In this document: positions 11,501 to 21,742 of the stretch, piece after piece | How the letters are laid out: each line of letters opens with the position of its first letter | Numbering within the stretch: position 1 is the first letter of the stretch | DNA from: Hyphomicrobiales bacterium | GTDB taxonomy: Bacteria > Pseudomonadota > Alphaproteobacteria > Rhizobiales > Xanthobacteraceae | NCBI GenBank assembly: GCA_027307405.1 | Contig: DAHUXA010000009.1 | Location: 1 to 43,122 of the forward strand | Length of the DNA: 43,122 nt | Direction: 5' to 3' | Program-made: the position numbers and the translations under genes | Notes under the pieces: generated by a model | What the model saw: the letters and a program-made list of their open reading frames with translations, nothing else | What the model was told of the DNA's origin: nothing | The model's database searches: none

Positions 11501-12490
11501 CTAAATGTCACCCAGCGCCGGAAACGCATTGCCCGCGCGCTTGAGCGCATCGCGGGCCTGGGCGACATCCGCCATCATGTGGCGTTTGAGCGTCTCAATC
11601 GATTCGAATTTCTGCTCGTGGCGGATCCAACCGATAAAGGCAACATCGATCGCCCGTCCGTAGAGGTCCCCATCAAAATCGAACAGAAACACTTCGAGGA
11701 GTGGCGCGCCATCGTCGAACATCGGACGGCGGCCAAAACTCGCCACACCCTCATGATGCTTCCCCGCAACGGCAATGCGCACCGCATAGATGCCGTGATA
11801 GAGGCCGCAGGTGGGGTTGAGCTTCAGGTTGGCGGTCGGAAAGCCGAGCTCGCGACCGCGCTTGTCGCCGTGAATGACCTCGCCGGAAACGAACCACGGC
11901 GCGCCCAGAAGTTCCGTCGCCTCCACGACCCTGCCGGCTGCCAATGCGGCGCGCACTGCGCCGGACGAGACCGGCCGTCCCTCGTCTTCGAGCGGCGGCG
12001 CAACATCGACTGCGAAGCCAAGCCGCGCGCCCTGCTCGGCCAGGAAGCTCGGCGAGCCGGCGCGGCTTTTGCCGAAATGAAAATCGAAGCCGATGGCCGC
12101 GCCGCCGATTCCGAGAGCGCCCACGAGAATCTTCCCGATGAAATCCTCCGCGGAGGTCGCTGCAAGCGAGGCGTCGAACGTCATGACGATGGCGCCGTCG
12201 AGGCCGGTCGCCGCCAACAGACGCAGCTTGTCGCGCTCGCTGGAAAGCTCGAACAGGGTTTCTTGCGGCCGCAGGAACAATCTCGGATGCGGCGTAAAAG
12301 TGAGCGCCGCCGCCTTGCGCCCAAGCTTGCGTGCACGGGTCAGCGCGGCACCGATCACGGCCCGATGACCGCGATGCACGCCATCGAAATTGCCAATCGC
12401 CACCACGGCGCCGGCAAGCGGACCGCTATCGATGCCCTGCGCACCGCCGTGCGCAATATGGAAGTGTTTTTCCGGCACAGGCTTGCTCAT
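11501..12490 (-). CDS. ribF: Bifunctional riboflavin kinase / FAD synthetase
   Basis: AVVAIGNFDGVHRGHRAVI and GEVIHGDKRGRELGFPTANLKL; start MSKPVPEKHFHIAHGG chosen over the longer ORF. Confidence 0.95.
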   Translation of the reverse strand: MSKPVPEKHFHIAHGGAQGIDSGPLAGAVVAIGNFDGVHRGHRAVIGAALTRARKLGRKAAALTFTPHPRLFLRPQETLFELSSERDKLRLLAATGLDGAIVMTFDASLAATSAEDFIGKILVGALGIGGAAIGFDFHFGKSRAGSPSFLAEQGARLGFAVDVAPPLEDEGRPVSSGAVRAALAAGRVVEATELLGAPWFVSGEVIHGDKRGRELGFPTANLKLNPTCGLYHGIYAVRIAVAGKHHEGVASFGRRPMFDDGAPLLEVFLFDFDGDLYGRAIDVAFIGWIRHEQKFESIETLKRHMMADVAQARDALKRAGNAFPALGDI

Positions 12491-12573
12491 TGGATGTGCA
12501 GGCGAATACAGGAAATTGCGGTTGTTGACTTGCACATATTTTCGTCGGGGGAACACTTGGCTCGCTGCTACGG

Positions 12574-12588
12574 TTACCGCGCCGTTAA
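12574..12588 (+). promoter_or_regulatory. Candidate CtrA-like box (TTAC-N7-TTAA) upstream of cheY
   Basis: TTACCGCGCCGTTAA: one mismatch to TTAA-N7-TTAA, about 90 bp upstream of the cheY ATG. Confidence 0.35.
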
Positions 12589-12678
12589 CAAACTTTCAAA
12601 TTAACGGGTTATTCAAGGGCCACTGGTATTTATCGCCACCTTTGTTGGGGGAGAGCCCGCGGTGCGGGCAGAGGCGTG

Positions 12679-13086
12679 ATGGCTGTCGATCTGACCAAGC
12701 CGGTTCTCGTCGTGGACGACTACAACACGATGATTCGCATCATGCACAACTTGCTCAAGCAGCTCGGCTTCGAGCATGTCGACGATGCAAACGACGGCTC
12801 GACAGCGCTCACCAAATTGCGCGCCCGCGACTACGGTCTGGTCATTTCCGACTGGAACATGGAGCCGATGACGGGCTTTGCTCTGTTGCAGGAAATGCGC
12901 TCCGACCCTTCGCTGGCCGAAATTCCATTCATCATGGTCACGGCGGAATCAAAGACTGAGAACGTGATCGCGGCGAAGAAGGCAGGCGTGTCAAACTATA
13001 TCGTCAAGCCGTTCAACGCACAGACTCTCAAGAACAAGATCGACGCGGTATTCGGCGAGGTCGAAGCCTCCGCTCCCGCGGCCTGA
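12679..13086 (+). CDS. cheY: Single-domain response regulator, CheY-like chemotaxis protein
   Basis: VLVVDDYNTMIRIMHNLLKQLGF, VISDWNMEPMTGFALLQEMR, FIMVTAESKTENVIAAKKAGVSNYIVKPF. Very close in pattern to E. coli CheY. GTG at 12676 is an alternative start. Confidence 0.92.
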   Translation: MAVDLTKPVLVVDDYNTMIRIMHNLLKQLGFEHVDDANDGSTALTKLRARDYGLVISDWNMEPMTGFALLQEMRSDPSLAEIPFIMVTAESKTENVIAAKKAGVSNYIVKPFNAQTLKNKIDAVFGEVEASAPAA

Positions 13087-13089
13087 GTA

Positions 13090-13959
13090 CTACCACCTCA
13101 ACTCGCGCATCACAGCTTTGGGTATGCCGCCGGCGGCGGTGAAGGTTGCCGTGAGCGCCGCGCTGTCGGGCCGCTCGCGACTGCCCAGCTCTTCGGCGTG
13201 AATGCCTGACGTCACGAACAGGAAATCGACACCGACCGTACGGGCGCCTTTCAAATCCGTGCGCACGGAGTCGCCAACCGCAAGCACCCGGCTGAGCGCG
13301 ATCTTGCGCCCTGCTGCCGATTCCGCCTTTGCCAGAGCCCTGTCATAGATCGGCCGGTAGGGCTTGCCGGCATAAAGCACTTCGCCGCCCATGGTCGCAT
13401 AGAGGTCGGCGATCGCGCCGGCGCAATAGACCAGCGTTGAACCGCGCTCCACCACCACGTCCGGATTGCCGCACACCATGAACAATTTGCGCGCCAGCAT
13501 GGCTTCGAGCCGCGCGCGGTAGTCGTCCGGGGTCTCAACTTCGTCGTCTTCCAGACCCGAGCACACGACATAGTCGGCGGTCTCGGGCGGGGCAAAGTGC
13601 ACGTCGAGCCCCTTGAATATCGAACGGTCGCGCTCGGGGCCGAGGTGATAGAGCGTTTGGCCGCGCCGTTCCACAATCACGCCGCGCGTAACATCACCCG
13701 AGGAGACGATGGCATCATAGGTCTCGCGCGGAACATGCAGCCGCTCCAGCTGACGCGCCACGATCTCGCTCGGGCGCGGCGCATTGGTGACCAAAATCAC
13801 GACGCCCCCGCGTGCCCGCATCCGCATCAGGGCGTCGCAGGCGTGCGGAGAAGCGGCGAGGCCATTGTGTATGACCCCCCATACGTCGCACAGCAGCACG
13901 TCATAGGCGGGCGCAAGCGACGAGAAGTTCGGGATCAGGGGTGGCGAAGCGGGGCTCAT
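13090..13959 (-). CDS. HAD superfamily hydrolase, class IIA (NagD-like, TIGR01459-type)
   Basis: DVLLCDVWGVIHNGLAASPHACDAL, VILVTNAPRP, GKPYRPIYDRAL, RVLAVGDSVRTDLKGA. Confidence 0.88.
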   Translation of the reverse strand: MSPASPPLIPNFSSLAPAYDVLLCDVWGVIHNGLAASPHACDALMRMRARGGVVILVTNAPRPSEIVARQLERLHVPRETYDAIVSSGDVTRGVIVERRGQTLYHLGPERDRSIFKGLDVHFAPPETADYVVCSGLEDDEVETPDDYRARLEAMLARKLFMVCGNPDVVVERGSTLVYCAGAIADLYATMGGEVLYAGKPYRPIYDRALAKAESAAGRKIALSRVLAVGDSVRTDLKGARTVGVDFLFVTSGIHAEELGSRERPDSAALTATFTAAGGIPKAVMRELRW

Positions 13960-14044
13960 GACAGACCTTCTCGGTCATTGCGCCGGACAAGCAAACCCGC
14001 AATGCCGAGGCGAAGGTAGCGCATCGATGACCGAAAGGAAGATG

Positions 14045-15394
14045 TCAGCTGGCAGCCAGTAAAGCGCCCGGACTTTCGTCCATATCCGGCTTTGCAGCCC
14101 CGGTCGCGGTCCCCTGGAGGGCTTCGGCCCGCACCGGCCGCGGCGGCGAGAACAAGAAACCTTGTCCGAAACGCACGTCATAGTCGAGCAGATCGACAAC
14201 CGTCGTCTCGGTCTCTATCCGCTCAGCTATCAAGTCGATGCCGGAACGCGCCAGCAGGTCGGCAAGGTCTTCCGGATCGATGTCATTCTGTGTCGCGGCC
14301 ACCCTGTTGAACAGCAGTTTTGCCGGCACCTTCAGGAAGCGGAACGAGCGGTCGGCCAGTTCATTCGGCTCCACGTGCAGGTCAGTTACATGGTCCATCG
14401 AAAAGCGGAACCCGCGCTGGGCAAGCGCAGCCAGGCTTTCGTGCTCGATCGGTCCGAAGCTGCGATAAGCTTCTTGCGTGAATTCGAACATCAGCGAGGA
14501 CGCAAGCGCGCGATTGGCATCCATGAAGTCCAGGAATTGCCGAAACATCAGCGCGTCGGTCAGAGTTGCGGCACTGAGGTTACAAAACAGCCCGACATCG
14601 CGGCTTTTCAGCAGCAGGCGCCTTGTCACCTGCACGCAGCGGAATACCGCGAGATTGTCGATCTTTGGCATAAGGCCGATGCTCTCGGCAACGTCGACAA
14701 AGTCGACGGCGGGAATGACGTCGCCGTCTTCGGTCCGCAGGCGCGACACGGCTTCGTAATAGCGCACCTTACGCTGCGGAAGCGTGACGATGGGTTGCAG
14801 ATAAAGGTCTATGCGGTTTGCGTCGACGGCCTTGGAAATCAAGTCAGCGATGCTCTCGCGCGACAACCCGCGGAAGCGGTCTAGGCCACCGATCGCACTG
14901 TTCTCGCTAAGCGCCAGCGTCCCTTCAACCGGCCGCACAGCTTCAGGCTTCGGCGGGCTGGCTACGGCCCGGCCCGACAAAGCACCCTGCTTCTGCAAAG
15001 CGACGGCGTGCGCGGCGACAGTCTCGGCGATCTGCTTCACGAGACCACCAAGCTCGCCGATCTCTGTGGCTAGTGGATCGGCTGCTGCACGCGCCCGATG
15101 TGCCGGTGAAGCTATCTTGATTTCTGCCGCGTTTAGACGGCGCGAGACTTCCGCGACCTGGCGTGCGAGATCGGCCGTGCCGCGCGACAGATCGGCGATC
15201 TGGTCGCCGAGATCAGTGCGGTCGCGCAGGCGGTTACTGACCGTATTGAACAGCGCCATACCGGTCAGAGCAGCCAGCGCTACGATGGCCGAAGTGCTGG
15301 CATCGACGCTAAAGCCGAGATAGAGCACCGCACCGATGGAGCCGGCGGTAAGCACGACGCAGACCGCAATGAAGATGGCGCTGATGCGACGCAT
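14045..15394 (-). CDS. Membrane-anchored coiled-coil EAL-domain protein with degenerate catalytic motifs, TipF-like
   Basis: Two N-terminal TM segments (ISAIFIAVCVVLTAGSIGAVLYLGF; AIVALAALTGMALF), coiled coil, then EAL fold (IDLYLQPIVTLPQRKVRYYEAVSRLR, FCNLSAATL, LIAERIETE, GQGFLFSPPRP). EAL reads EAV and the DDFG-equivalent reads MDHVTD. Confidence 0.8.
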   Translation of the reverse strand: MRRISAIFIAVCVVLTAGSIGAVLYLGFSVDASTSAIVALAALTGMALFNTVSNRLRDRTDLGDQIADLSRGTADLARQVAEVSRRLNAAEIKIASPAHRARAAADPLATEIGELGGLVKQIAETVAAHAVALQKQGALSGRAVASPPKPEAVRPVEGTLALSENSAIGGLDRFRGLSRESIADLISKAVDANRIDLYLQPIVTLPQRKVRYYEAVSRLRTEDGDVIPAVDFVDVAESIGLMPKIDNLAVFRCVQVTRRLLLKSRDVGLFCNLSAATLTDALMFRQFLDFMDANRALASSLMFEFTQEAYRSFGPIEHESLAALAQRGFRFSMDHVTDLHVEPNELADRSFRFLKVPAKLLFNRVAATQNDIDPEDLADLLARSGIDLIAERIETETTVVDLLDYDVRFGQGFLFSPPRPVRAEALQGTATGAAKPDMDESPGALLAAS

Positions 15395-15546
15395 GCAGTT
15401 TATCCTGTACCGTCCGCGGGGACCGGAGCAACACCGCCAAGACGGTCCGATTCGCTTAGTCCGATACCAATGTTCATGAGGCCGCGGCTCCGCGCAACTC
15501 GAAGTCCTGCTATGGTAGCGCGAATTCACCCGTTATTCGCAGGAAC

Positions 15547-17103
15547 TTGAAGCTATTGTGGACCGCTAACCTGATGCCGGCGTCCCGTCGTTTTTCCGTA
15601 CAGGCCCGGATCGCCGCCGCTCCGGCGCGGGCTTTGGCCGCCATCTTGTTCCTGCATGCAGCAGTGTGGACGGCCCTTCCGACCCTGCTTTATGCCAATT
15701 TGCCGCTCGATCTGATCGAGGCGCTGGTCTACGGCCAGGAGTGGCAGCTCGGTTACGACAAACTGCCGCCATTGCCTTGGTGGCTGGTCGAAATCGTGCA
15801 TCGGTTGGTCGGTTACAATCTCGCATATTATTTGTTGGCGCAAATCGCAGTTGTGGCGGCCCTGTGGCTGGTCTGGCTGACGGCTCGGCCGCTAGTCGGC
15901 CCCCTCGGCGCACTAGCGGCAGTGCTGATCGTCGATGGCCTGCACTATCTGAACTACACGTCTGCCAAATTTAACCACGACGTCATCCAGCTGCCTTTCT
16001 GGGCCCTCGCTGGGTTTGCCTTCCATCGCGCTCTTCGCGGCGGGTGGATCGGACATTGGCTCCTGCTCGGCCTGGCGCTGGGAATGTCGCTGTGGGCGAA
16101 ATATTTCGTGGTCGTGCTGGCGGCGCCGCTCGCACTGTTCATCCTCTACGATCGGGACGCGCGCAAAGTGCTGGCAACGCCCGGACCCTACGTGGCGGCT
16201 GTGGTGGCGCTCGTCACCATGGCGCCGCACATCGTCTGGCTCATTCAGAACGATTTCCTGCCCTTCACCTACGCCGAACATCGCGCCCTGCCCTCGCGCG
16301 GATTGATCGACCACGTCTTGCATCCGCTGGAATTTGGTATCGGCCAGGCCTTTTTTCTCATTCCGTCTCTTTTGATTGCTCTGCCGCTGTTTTTCCCCCG
16401 GCAGGGCGGCAATCAGATCAAGCTTGACCCAAATGGCTTCGATCGCCGCATCGTAACCTGGCTCGCCTTTGGACCAATGGCGACTGTCCTGGTGATGTCG
16501 GCGATCAGTGGCCGTGGCACCGTTGCAATGTGGGGCTATCCGCTGTGGCTCTTTCTCGGCGTCCGGATCGTAATGGCAGCGAAGGCATTCGATGAATCGC
16601 GCGTTGCACGCGTGACCCTGATTTGGGCCGCGGTATTCGGATGCCTCGCGCTCGCGTTCATACTGAACTACGCCGTGCTGCCAAACTACGATCACCGCTA
16701 TCGCGCCGTTTTCTTTCCCGGCAGTGACTTGGGGCGCGAACTGTCGCAACGCTATCATGCGGCGACGGGGCGTCCGATCAGTTATGTGATCGGCAGCATG
16801 TGGGACGGCGGCAATGTGGCGCATTACGCGCCTGACCATCCGCGCGTGCTGATCGATGGCAGCCCCGAGCGCGCGCCGTGGATCGATCTCGCTGACCTCA
16901 GAACGAAAGGCGCGGTCGTGGTCTGGACCGCTGGCGACTTGACCGTCGTGCCACCGGGATTGCGATCCGTTGCGGCAGATGCCGCAGTGCAGCCGCCATT
17001 CCAATTGCACTATCTGCGTGGAGACTCGAGCGTCCCTATCGGCTGGGCGATCCTCTTCCCGAGACCATCTTTCGCCGCCGGACCGCTCAAGCCACCGCTT
17101 TGA
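15547..17103 (+). CDS. Polytopic glycosyltransferase family 39 (PMT/ArnT-like) membrane protein
   Basis: Multi-TM; N-terminal LIEALVYGQEWQLGYDKLPPLPWWLVEI and YTSAKFNHDVIQLPFWAL typical of bacterial GT39/PMT_2 proteins. TTG start at 15547; ATG at 15574 is an alternative. Confidence 0.82.
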   Translation: MKLLWTANLMPASRRFSVQARIAAAPARALAAILFLHAAVWTALPTLLYANLPLDLIEALVYGQEWQLGYDKLPPLPWWLVEIVHRLVGYNLAYYLLAQIAVVAALWLVWLTARPLVGPLGALAAVLIVDGLHYLNYTSAKFNHDVIQLPFWALAGFAFHRALRGGWIGHWLLLGLALGMSLWAKYFVVVLAAPLALFILYDRDARKVLATPGPYVAAVVALVTMAPHIVWLIQNDFLPFTYAEHRALPSRGLIDHVLHPLEFGIGQAFFLIPSLLIALPLFFPRQGGNQIKLDPNGFDRRIVTWLAFGPMATVLVMSAISGRGTVAMWGYPLWLFLGVRIVMAAKAFDESRVARVTLIWAAVFGCLALAFILNYAVLPNYDHRYRAVFFPGSDLGRELSQRYHAATGRPISYVIGSMWDGGNVAHYAPDHPRVLIDGSPERAPWIDLADLRTKGAVVVWTAGDLTVVPPGLRSVAADAAVQPPFQLHYLRGDSSVPIGWAILFPRPSFAAGPLKPPL

Positions 17104-18430
17104 TGATGTTTGCGAGCTTGTCGAATATCTCGCCAATCTGACTTTCACTCACAATCAACGGCGGGCTGAGCGCCAGCGTATCGCCGACGGCACGGAACAT
17201 GACATCGTGTTCAAAAAAGCCCAGTTCGAGCGCCTCCATGCCGCGCTTGCCGACCGCATCGGGCTTGCTGGCGAGATCAATGCCGACGGTCAGCCCCACA
17301 GGGCGAATGTCGAGGATATTCGGCAAGCCTTTGAGGCCCATCGCTGCCTTCGCCCATGGGGTCTCCAGTTTGCGCGCACGTTCGAACAAGCCTTCCGCGC
17401 GGTACAGATCGAGCGCGGCGAGGCCGGCTGCGCAGGCCAGCGGATGGGCCGAGTAAGTATAGCCGTGGAACAGCTCGATGACGTGCTCGGGTCCCTTCAT
17501 GAAGGCGTCGTAGATGCCCTTGCGCACCAACACACCACCCATCGGCACCGCACCTGACGTGATGCCTTTCGCAAAGGTGATCATATCGGGGATCACGCCA
17601 TAACGTTCGGCGGCAAACGCATAGCCCAGCCGGCCATAGCCCGTGATCACCTCGTCAAAGATCAGCAGGATTCCATGCTTGTCGCAGATGGCACGCAATC
17701 GTTCGAGATAGCCTTTAGGCGGCGCGAGTACGCCAGTAGAGGCGGCCACCGGCTCGACGATCACTGCGGCAATCGTTGAAGCATCGTGCAGCGCAACGAG
17801 ACGATCGAGTTCATCGGCAAGATGCGCGCCCCATTCTGGCTCGCCAATGCTGAAGGCCTGCTTCTCGCGATTGTAAGTCGTCGGCAGATGATCGACGCCG
17901 GCAAACAGTGCGCCGAATTGTTTGCGGTTGTTGACGATGCCGCCGACCGCAATGCCGCCGAAACCGACGCCGTGATAGCCGCGTTCGCGCCCGATCAGAC
18001 GCACGCGCGAAGCGTTGCCTCGCACATTGTGATAGGCGAGCGCTATCTTGAGCGCGGTATCGACCGCCTCAGAACCGGAATTGCAGAAAAACACATGATC
18101 GAGATCGCCGGGCGCTAACGCGGCGATCCGGCTTGCAAGCTCGAACGCTTTGGGGTGACTGAACTGGAAGGCCGGCGCATAGTCGAGCGTTGCCGCTTCG
18201 CGCTGGATTGCCGCCACAATGGGTTCGCGGTTGTGGCCGGCATTGGTGCACCACAAGCCGGCCGCGCCGTCGATCAGCTTGCGCCCGTCACTTGCGATGT
18301 AGTGCATGTCCTTGGCGCCAACGATCAGCCGTGGCCGTTTCTTGAAGGCTCGATTGGCCGTAAATGGCATCCAATAAGGTTCAAGGTCGTTGGGGACCGA
18401 CGACGCTGCCAAAGCCATCTGATGCCTCAC
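17087..18430 (-). CDS. Class III aminotransferase (omega-amino acid/beta-alanine:pyruvate type)
   Basis: LIDGAAGLWCTNAGHNR, HVFFCNSGSEAVDTALKIA, LLIFDEVITGYGRLG, MITFAKGITSGAVPMGGVLV. ATG at 18418 is an alternative start. Confidence 0.93.
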   Translation of the reverse strand: MRHQMALAASSVPNDLEPYWMPFTANRAFKKRPRLIVGAKDMHYIASDGRKLIDGAAGLWCTNAGHNREPIVAAIQREAATLDYAPAFQFSHPKAFELASRIAALAPGDLDHVFFCNSGSEAVDTALKIALAYHNVRGNASRVRLIGRERGYHGVGFGGIAVGGIVNNRKQFGALFAGVDHLPTTYNREKQAFSIGEPEWGAHLADELDRLVALHDASTIAAVIVEPVAASTGVLAPPKGYLERLRAICDKHGILLIFDEVITGYGRLGYAFAAERYGVIPDMITFAKGITSGAVPMGGVLVRKGIYDAFMKGPEHVIELFHGYTYSAHPLACAAGLAALDLYRAEGLFERARKLETPWAKAAMGLKGLPNILDIRPVGLTVGIDLASKPDAVGKRGMEALELGFFEHDVMFRAVGDTLALSPPLIVSESQIGEIFDKLANIIKAVA

Positions 18431-18547
18431 TTCCTGCCGCTTACCGTAAAGGGTATTCAGACCATTTGATTATCCGCTTTCGCCGATAATGACAAAGCGG
18501 GAAACGGCTGCTACCACGCGACCATTGTCAATTTTCGCGACTCGCCG

Positions 18548-19987
18548 ATGGCCAAGCCAACCAAACTCAAAGCCCGCCTGCCGCGCGGCCTTGCCGACCG
18601 TGGGCCGGCCGAGATTGCGGCCACTCGCCACATGGTCGAAGCAATCCGCGTGGTGTTCGAGCGCTATGGCTTTGAGCCAATGGAGACACCGGCGATCGAA
18701 TATACCGACGTTCTCGGCAAGTTCCTGCCCGACCAGGACCGGCCAAACGAAGGCGTCTTTTCGTTTCAGGATGATGATGAACAATGGCTCTCGCTGCGTT
18801 ACGACCTGACCGCCCCGCTTGCGCGTTATGTGGCAGAAAATTTCCAGAACCTCGCGCTGCCGCACCGCTCGTATCGCTATGGTTGGGTATTCCGCAACGA
18901 GAAGCCGGGGCCGGGGCGCTTCCGCCAGTTCATGCAATTTGACGCGGATACGGTCGGGGCCGCTTCGATGGCCGCCGATGCCGAAATGTGCATGCTCGCG
19001 GCGGACACAATGGAAGCGCTCGGCATCCCTCGCGGCAGTTATGTGGTGAAAGTGAACAATCGCAAAATTCTCGACGGCGCGATGGATGCCCTCCAAATTC
19101 CAGCGGAAAAACACCTCACCACAATGCGCGCTATCGATAAGCTCGACCGGCTCGGTGTCGACGGCGTCAAAATGCTGCTTGGCAAGGGTCGCAAAGACGA
19201 GAGTGGCGACTTCACAAAAGGCGCCGAGCTCGCGGATTCGCAAATTGCTGGTCTCGTCGCCGCGATCACCGGGAAAAGCGACGGCGCGAGTGCCGCGACA
19301 TCAACAGCGGGTGAACAAGAGCTTGCGGAGATTGCTGCAATTGTGCGAGCAGCCGGATACGATGATCGTGTTCGCATCGACAAGACCGTTGTGCGTGGCC
19401 TCGAATATTACACTGGCCCTGTTTACGAGGTCGAACTCACCTTCGAGATCAACGATGAGAAGGGTCGCCCCGTGCGCTTCGGTTCGGTCGGCGGCGGCGG
19501 ACGTTACGACGGACTAGTGTCCCGATTCCGTGGGGAGCCAGTGCCGGCGACCGGTTTCTCTATTGGCGTCTCGCGCCTGCAAGCCGCCCTCACCCATCTC
19601 GGCAAGATCAGCGAGAAACCTGCTCCCGGGCCGGTATTGGTGACCGTGTTCGACCGCGACCGTGTTGCCGACTATCAGCGCATGGTGTCGGCGCTGCGTG
19701 CGGCCAACATCCGTGCAGAGCTTTATCTCGGCAATCCGAAGAACAATATCGGCACGCAGCTCAAATATGGCGACAAGCGCGGCTCGCCCTGCGCCATCAT
19801 TCAGGGTGGCGACGAAAAGGCGCGCGGCGAGGTCCAGATCAAAGATCTGATCCTCGGCGCCACACTGACCGGCATCAAGGACCGTGAAGAATATTTGAAG
19901 AAACAGGCCGAGGCACAGTTTGCAGTCAAGGAAGACGCGCTGGTTGAGGCCGTCCGGAACCTGCTCGCCCGGCACAAGTTGGCCTAA
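18548..19987 (+). CDS. hisS: Histidyl-tRNA synthetase
   Basis: Class II motifs: [68 protein letters not shown]-terminal anticodon-binding domain. Confidence 0.97.
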   Translation: MAKPTKLKARLPRGLADRGPAEIAATRHMVEAIRVVFERYGFEPMETPAIEYTDVLGKFLPDQDRPNEGVFSFQDDDEQWLSLRYDLTAPLARYVAENFQNLALPHRSYRYGWVFRNEKPGPGRFRQFMQFDADTVGAASMAADAEMCMLAADTMEALGIPRGSYVVKVNNRKILDGAMDALQIPAEKHLTTMRAIDKLDRLGVDGVKMLLGKGRKDESGDFTKGAELADSQIAGLVAAITGKSDGASAATSTAGEQELAEIAAIVRAAGYDDRVRIDKTVVRGLEYYTGPVYEVELTFEINDEKGRPVRFGSVGGGGRYDGLVSRFRGEPVPATGFSIGVSRLQAALTHLGKISEKPAPGPVLVTVFDRDRVADYQRMVSALRAANIRAELYLGNPKNNIGTQLKYGDKRGSPCAIIQGGDEKARGEVQIKDLILGATLTGIKDREEYLKKQAEAQFAVKEDALVEAVRNLLARHKLA

Positions 19988-20142
19988 AGCAACGCACGAC
20001 ATTGGCGAATGAAGCGGGCAACAGCAAGACAACAGCAACAGCGGGACAGCGGCGCATGATGGGTGCTCCGAAATGAATCCGATGATGATAATATGCTACG
20101 GTACGGGTGACATCTATGGACACCGCGGCGGCGACAACGCCG

Positions 20143-20397
20143 TCATATAGTGACTATGTTACCATCCACCCGATAGCCATCATAAGCGTCAAGGCTGTAG
20201 CCAAGCATCTGCTCGACAGCATCGAAACTGTCGATGATTGACACATAGTCGATAACTTTTTCGTCGCGGAATTGAATGAAATGCGCGATGCCTTAACGAC
20301 CGCGCGCGGGACCTGTTTGCTCATCGGGTTCGTCTCCAGGCGCCAGTCAATCTTGGTTGTATTGAAATTCCCTTACCCGTTCTGGGACATATGGTAA
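20143..20397 (-). pseudogene. Decayed SnoaL-like / nuclear-transport-factor-2 (ketosteroid isomerase-like) gene remnant
   Basis: Minus-strand reading gives ...NG*GNFNTTKIDWRLETNPMSKQVPRAVVK(frameshift)GIAHFIQFRDEKVIDYVSIIDSFDAVEQMLGYSLDAYDGYRVDGNIVTI*. The block IAHFIQFRDEKVIDYVSIIDSFDAVEQMLG is the characteristic C-terminal half of SnoaL-like proteins. One in-frame stop and one frameshift; no recognisable N-terminal half. Confidence 0.7.
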
Positions 20398-20587
20398 GCC
20401 TGTCCTAACCTGGGCCGTACCGGCCGCTGGCGACGGCTGGGCTGGCGCTGCAAAATTTATTAACGACGACAAACATTTGACGGCTCTGACCGTTAAGCCC
20501 AGCACTCGAACGTCGTCGAATCCTTAAGGCCGGCATGCTAAAGGCCGGCCCGCAAACCCCGGATTTGCAGTTGTTTTTGGAACCGCA

Positions 20588-21742
20588 ATGGACGCGAGCG
20601 TGACAACGCAAAGGCAACAGCCCGACACGCGGGCCGAGGCGCTGGTCGCTTCCTATGAGCGCGCGGGCTATGTCCGTGTTGCGCCCGCGCTGTTGCAGCC
20701 AGCGGAGCCGTTCCTTGACCTGTCCGGCGAAGACATCCGTCGGCGCATGTATCTGACGACTGCGCCGGACGGCGATGAGTTCTGCCTTCGTCCGGACCTC
20801 ACCATTCCCGTGTCTCGCGACTATCTCGCATCATCCGCCGCAGGAAAGCCCGCGAGCTACTGTTATCTCGGTCCGGTATTCCGTCATCGCAGGGACGCGG
20901 CCGCAGAATTTTTGCAAGCGGGCATTGAATCGTTTGGCCGTGCCGACAAAGCGGCCGCCGATGCTGAGATGCTGTCGCTTGGCCTGGAAGCGACAGCGCA
21001 CTACGGCGTCGCCGCACCCGATATCCAGATCGGCGACGTCACACTGTTCGCGAGCCTCATCGCGGGACTTGACCTGCCACCGGCCTGGAAGCGCCGGCTG
21101 ATCAAGGATTTCAACCGCAAGACCAATCTGGCGCAGGATCTCGATCGACTCGTGCTCGGTGGCAACAATGCACGACCCGAATATCAAGGCGTATTGGCCG
21201 CGCTTGCCGGTTCCGATCCGAAGGGCGCGCACGCACTGGTGACCGACCTGTTGTCCATCGCGGGCATCAACGCAGTCGGGGGACGCTCAGTCGGCGAGAT
21301 CGCGGACCGCTTTCTCGAACAATCCGCGCTCGGCGCCAGCGCCAAGCTGCCGCGCGAGGTACGCGGATTGATTGAGCGCTTTCTTGCCATTCAAGGTAAT
21401 CCGGACGAGGCCGCTGCTGCTCTGCGCACGTTGGCGCGTGAAGCCAAGATGATGTCTGCACTCACGCCAGCGCTCGATCAGTTCGAAAGCCGTACCGGAT
21501 TTCTCGAGGCCCGCGGCGTCGACGTGAAACGAGTTCATTTTTCGACCGCTTTTAGCCGCGGTTTCGATTACTACACCGGTCTCGTCTTTGAACTGACTGA
21601 TCCGAAGCGCACCGGCGATCCCCTCGTCGCTGGCGGCCGTTACGACGAGTTGCTCACGCGCCTCGGCGCGGTCAATCCGATTCCAGCTGTTGGTTTCGCT
21701 GTTTGGATCGAGCGGCTGGCTGTCTACGGAGGCGCGTCATGA
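20588..21742 (+). CDS. hisZ: ATP phosphoribosyltransferase regulatory subunit HisZ
   Basis: HisRS-paralog: [73 protein letters not shown]; overlaps hisG by 4 bp. Confidence 0.93.
   Translation: MDASVTTQRQQPDTRAEALVASYERAGYVRVAPALLQPAEPFLDLSGEDIRRRMYLTTAPDGDEFCLRPDLTIPVSRDYLASSAAGKPASYCYLGPVFRHRRDAAAEFLQAGIESFGRADKAAADAEMLSLGLEATAHYGVAAPDIQIGDVTLFASLIAGLDLPPAWKRRLIKDFNRKTNLAQDLDRLVLGGNNARPEYQGVLAALAGSDPKGAHALVTDLLSIAGINAVGGRSVGEIADRFLEQSALGASAKLPREVRGLIERFLAIQGNPDEAAAALRTLAREAKMMSALTPALDQFESRTGFLEARGVDVKRVHFSTAFSRGFDYYTGLVFELTDPKRTGDPLVAGGRYDELLTRLGAVNPIPAVGFAVWIERLAVYGGAS

Noticed and set aside
11579-12604. 341-aa plus-strand ORF opposite ribF
   Set aside because: Shadow frame; ribF motifs on the minus strand are clear.
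12585-12605. TTAAC direct repeat (12585 and 12601) as a second CtrA site
   Set aside because: Spacing is N12 between TTAA cores, not N7; only the 12574-12588 arrangement fits.
15913-17148. 411-aa minus-strand ORF opposite the GT39 gene
   Set aside because: Hydrophilic mirror of a hydrophobic membrane protein; no recognisable motif.
20527-20551. GGCCGGCATGCTAAAGGCCGGCC as a regulatory hairpin before hisZ
   Set aside because: GGCCGGCC-type palindromes are common by chance at this GC content; no consistent terminator or leader structure.
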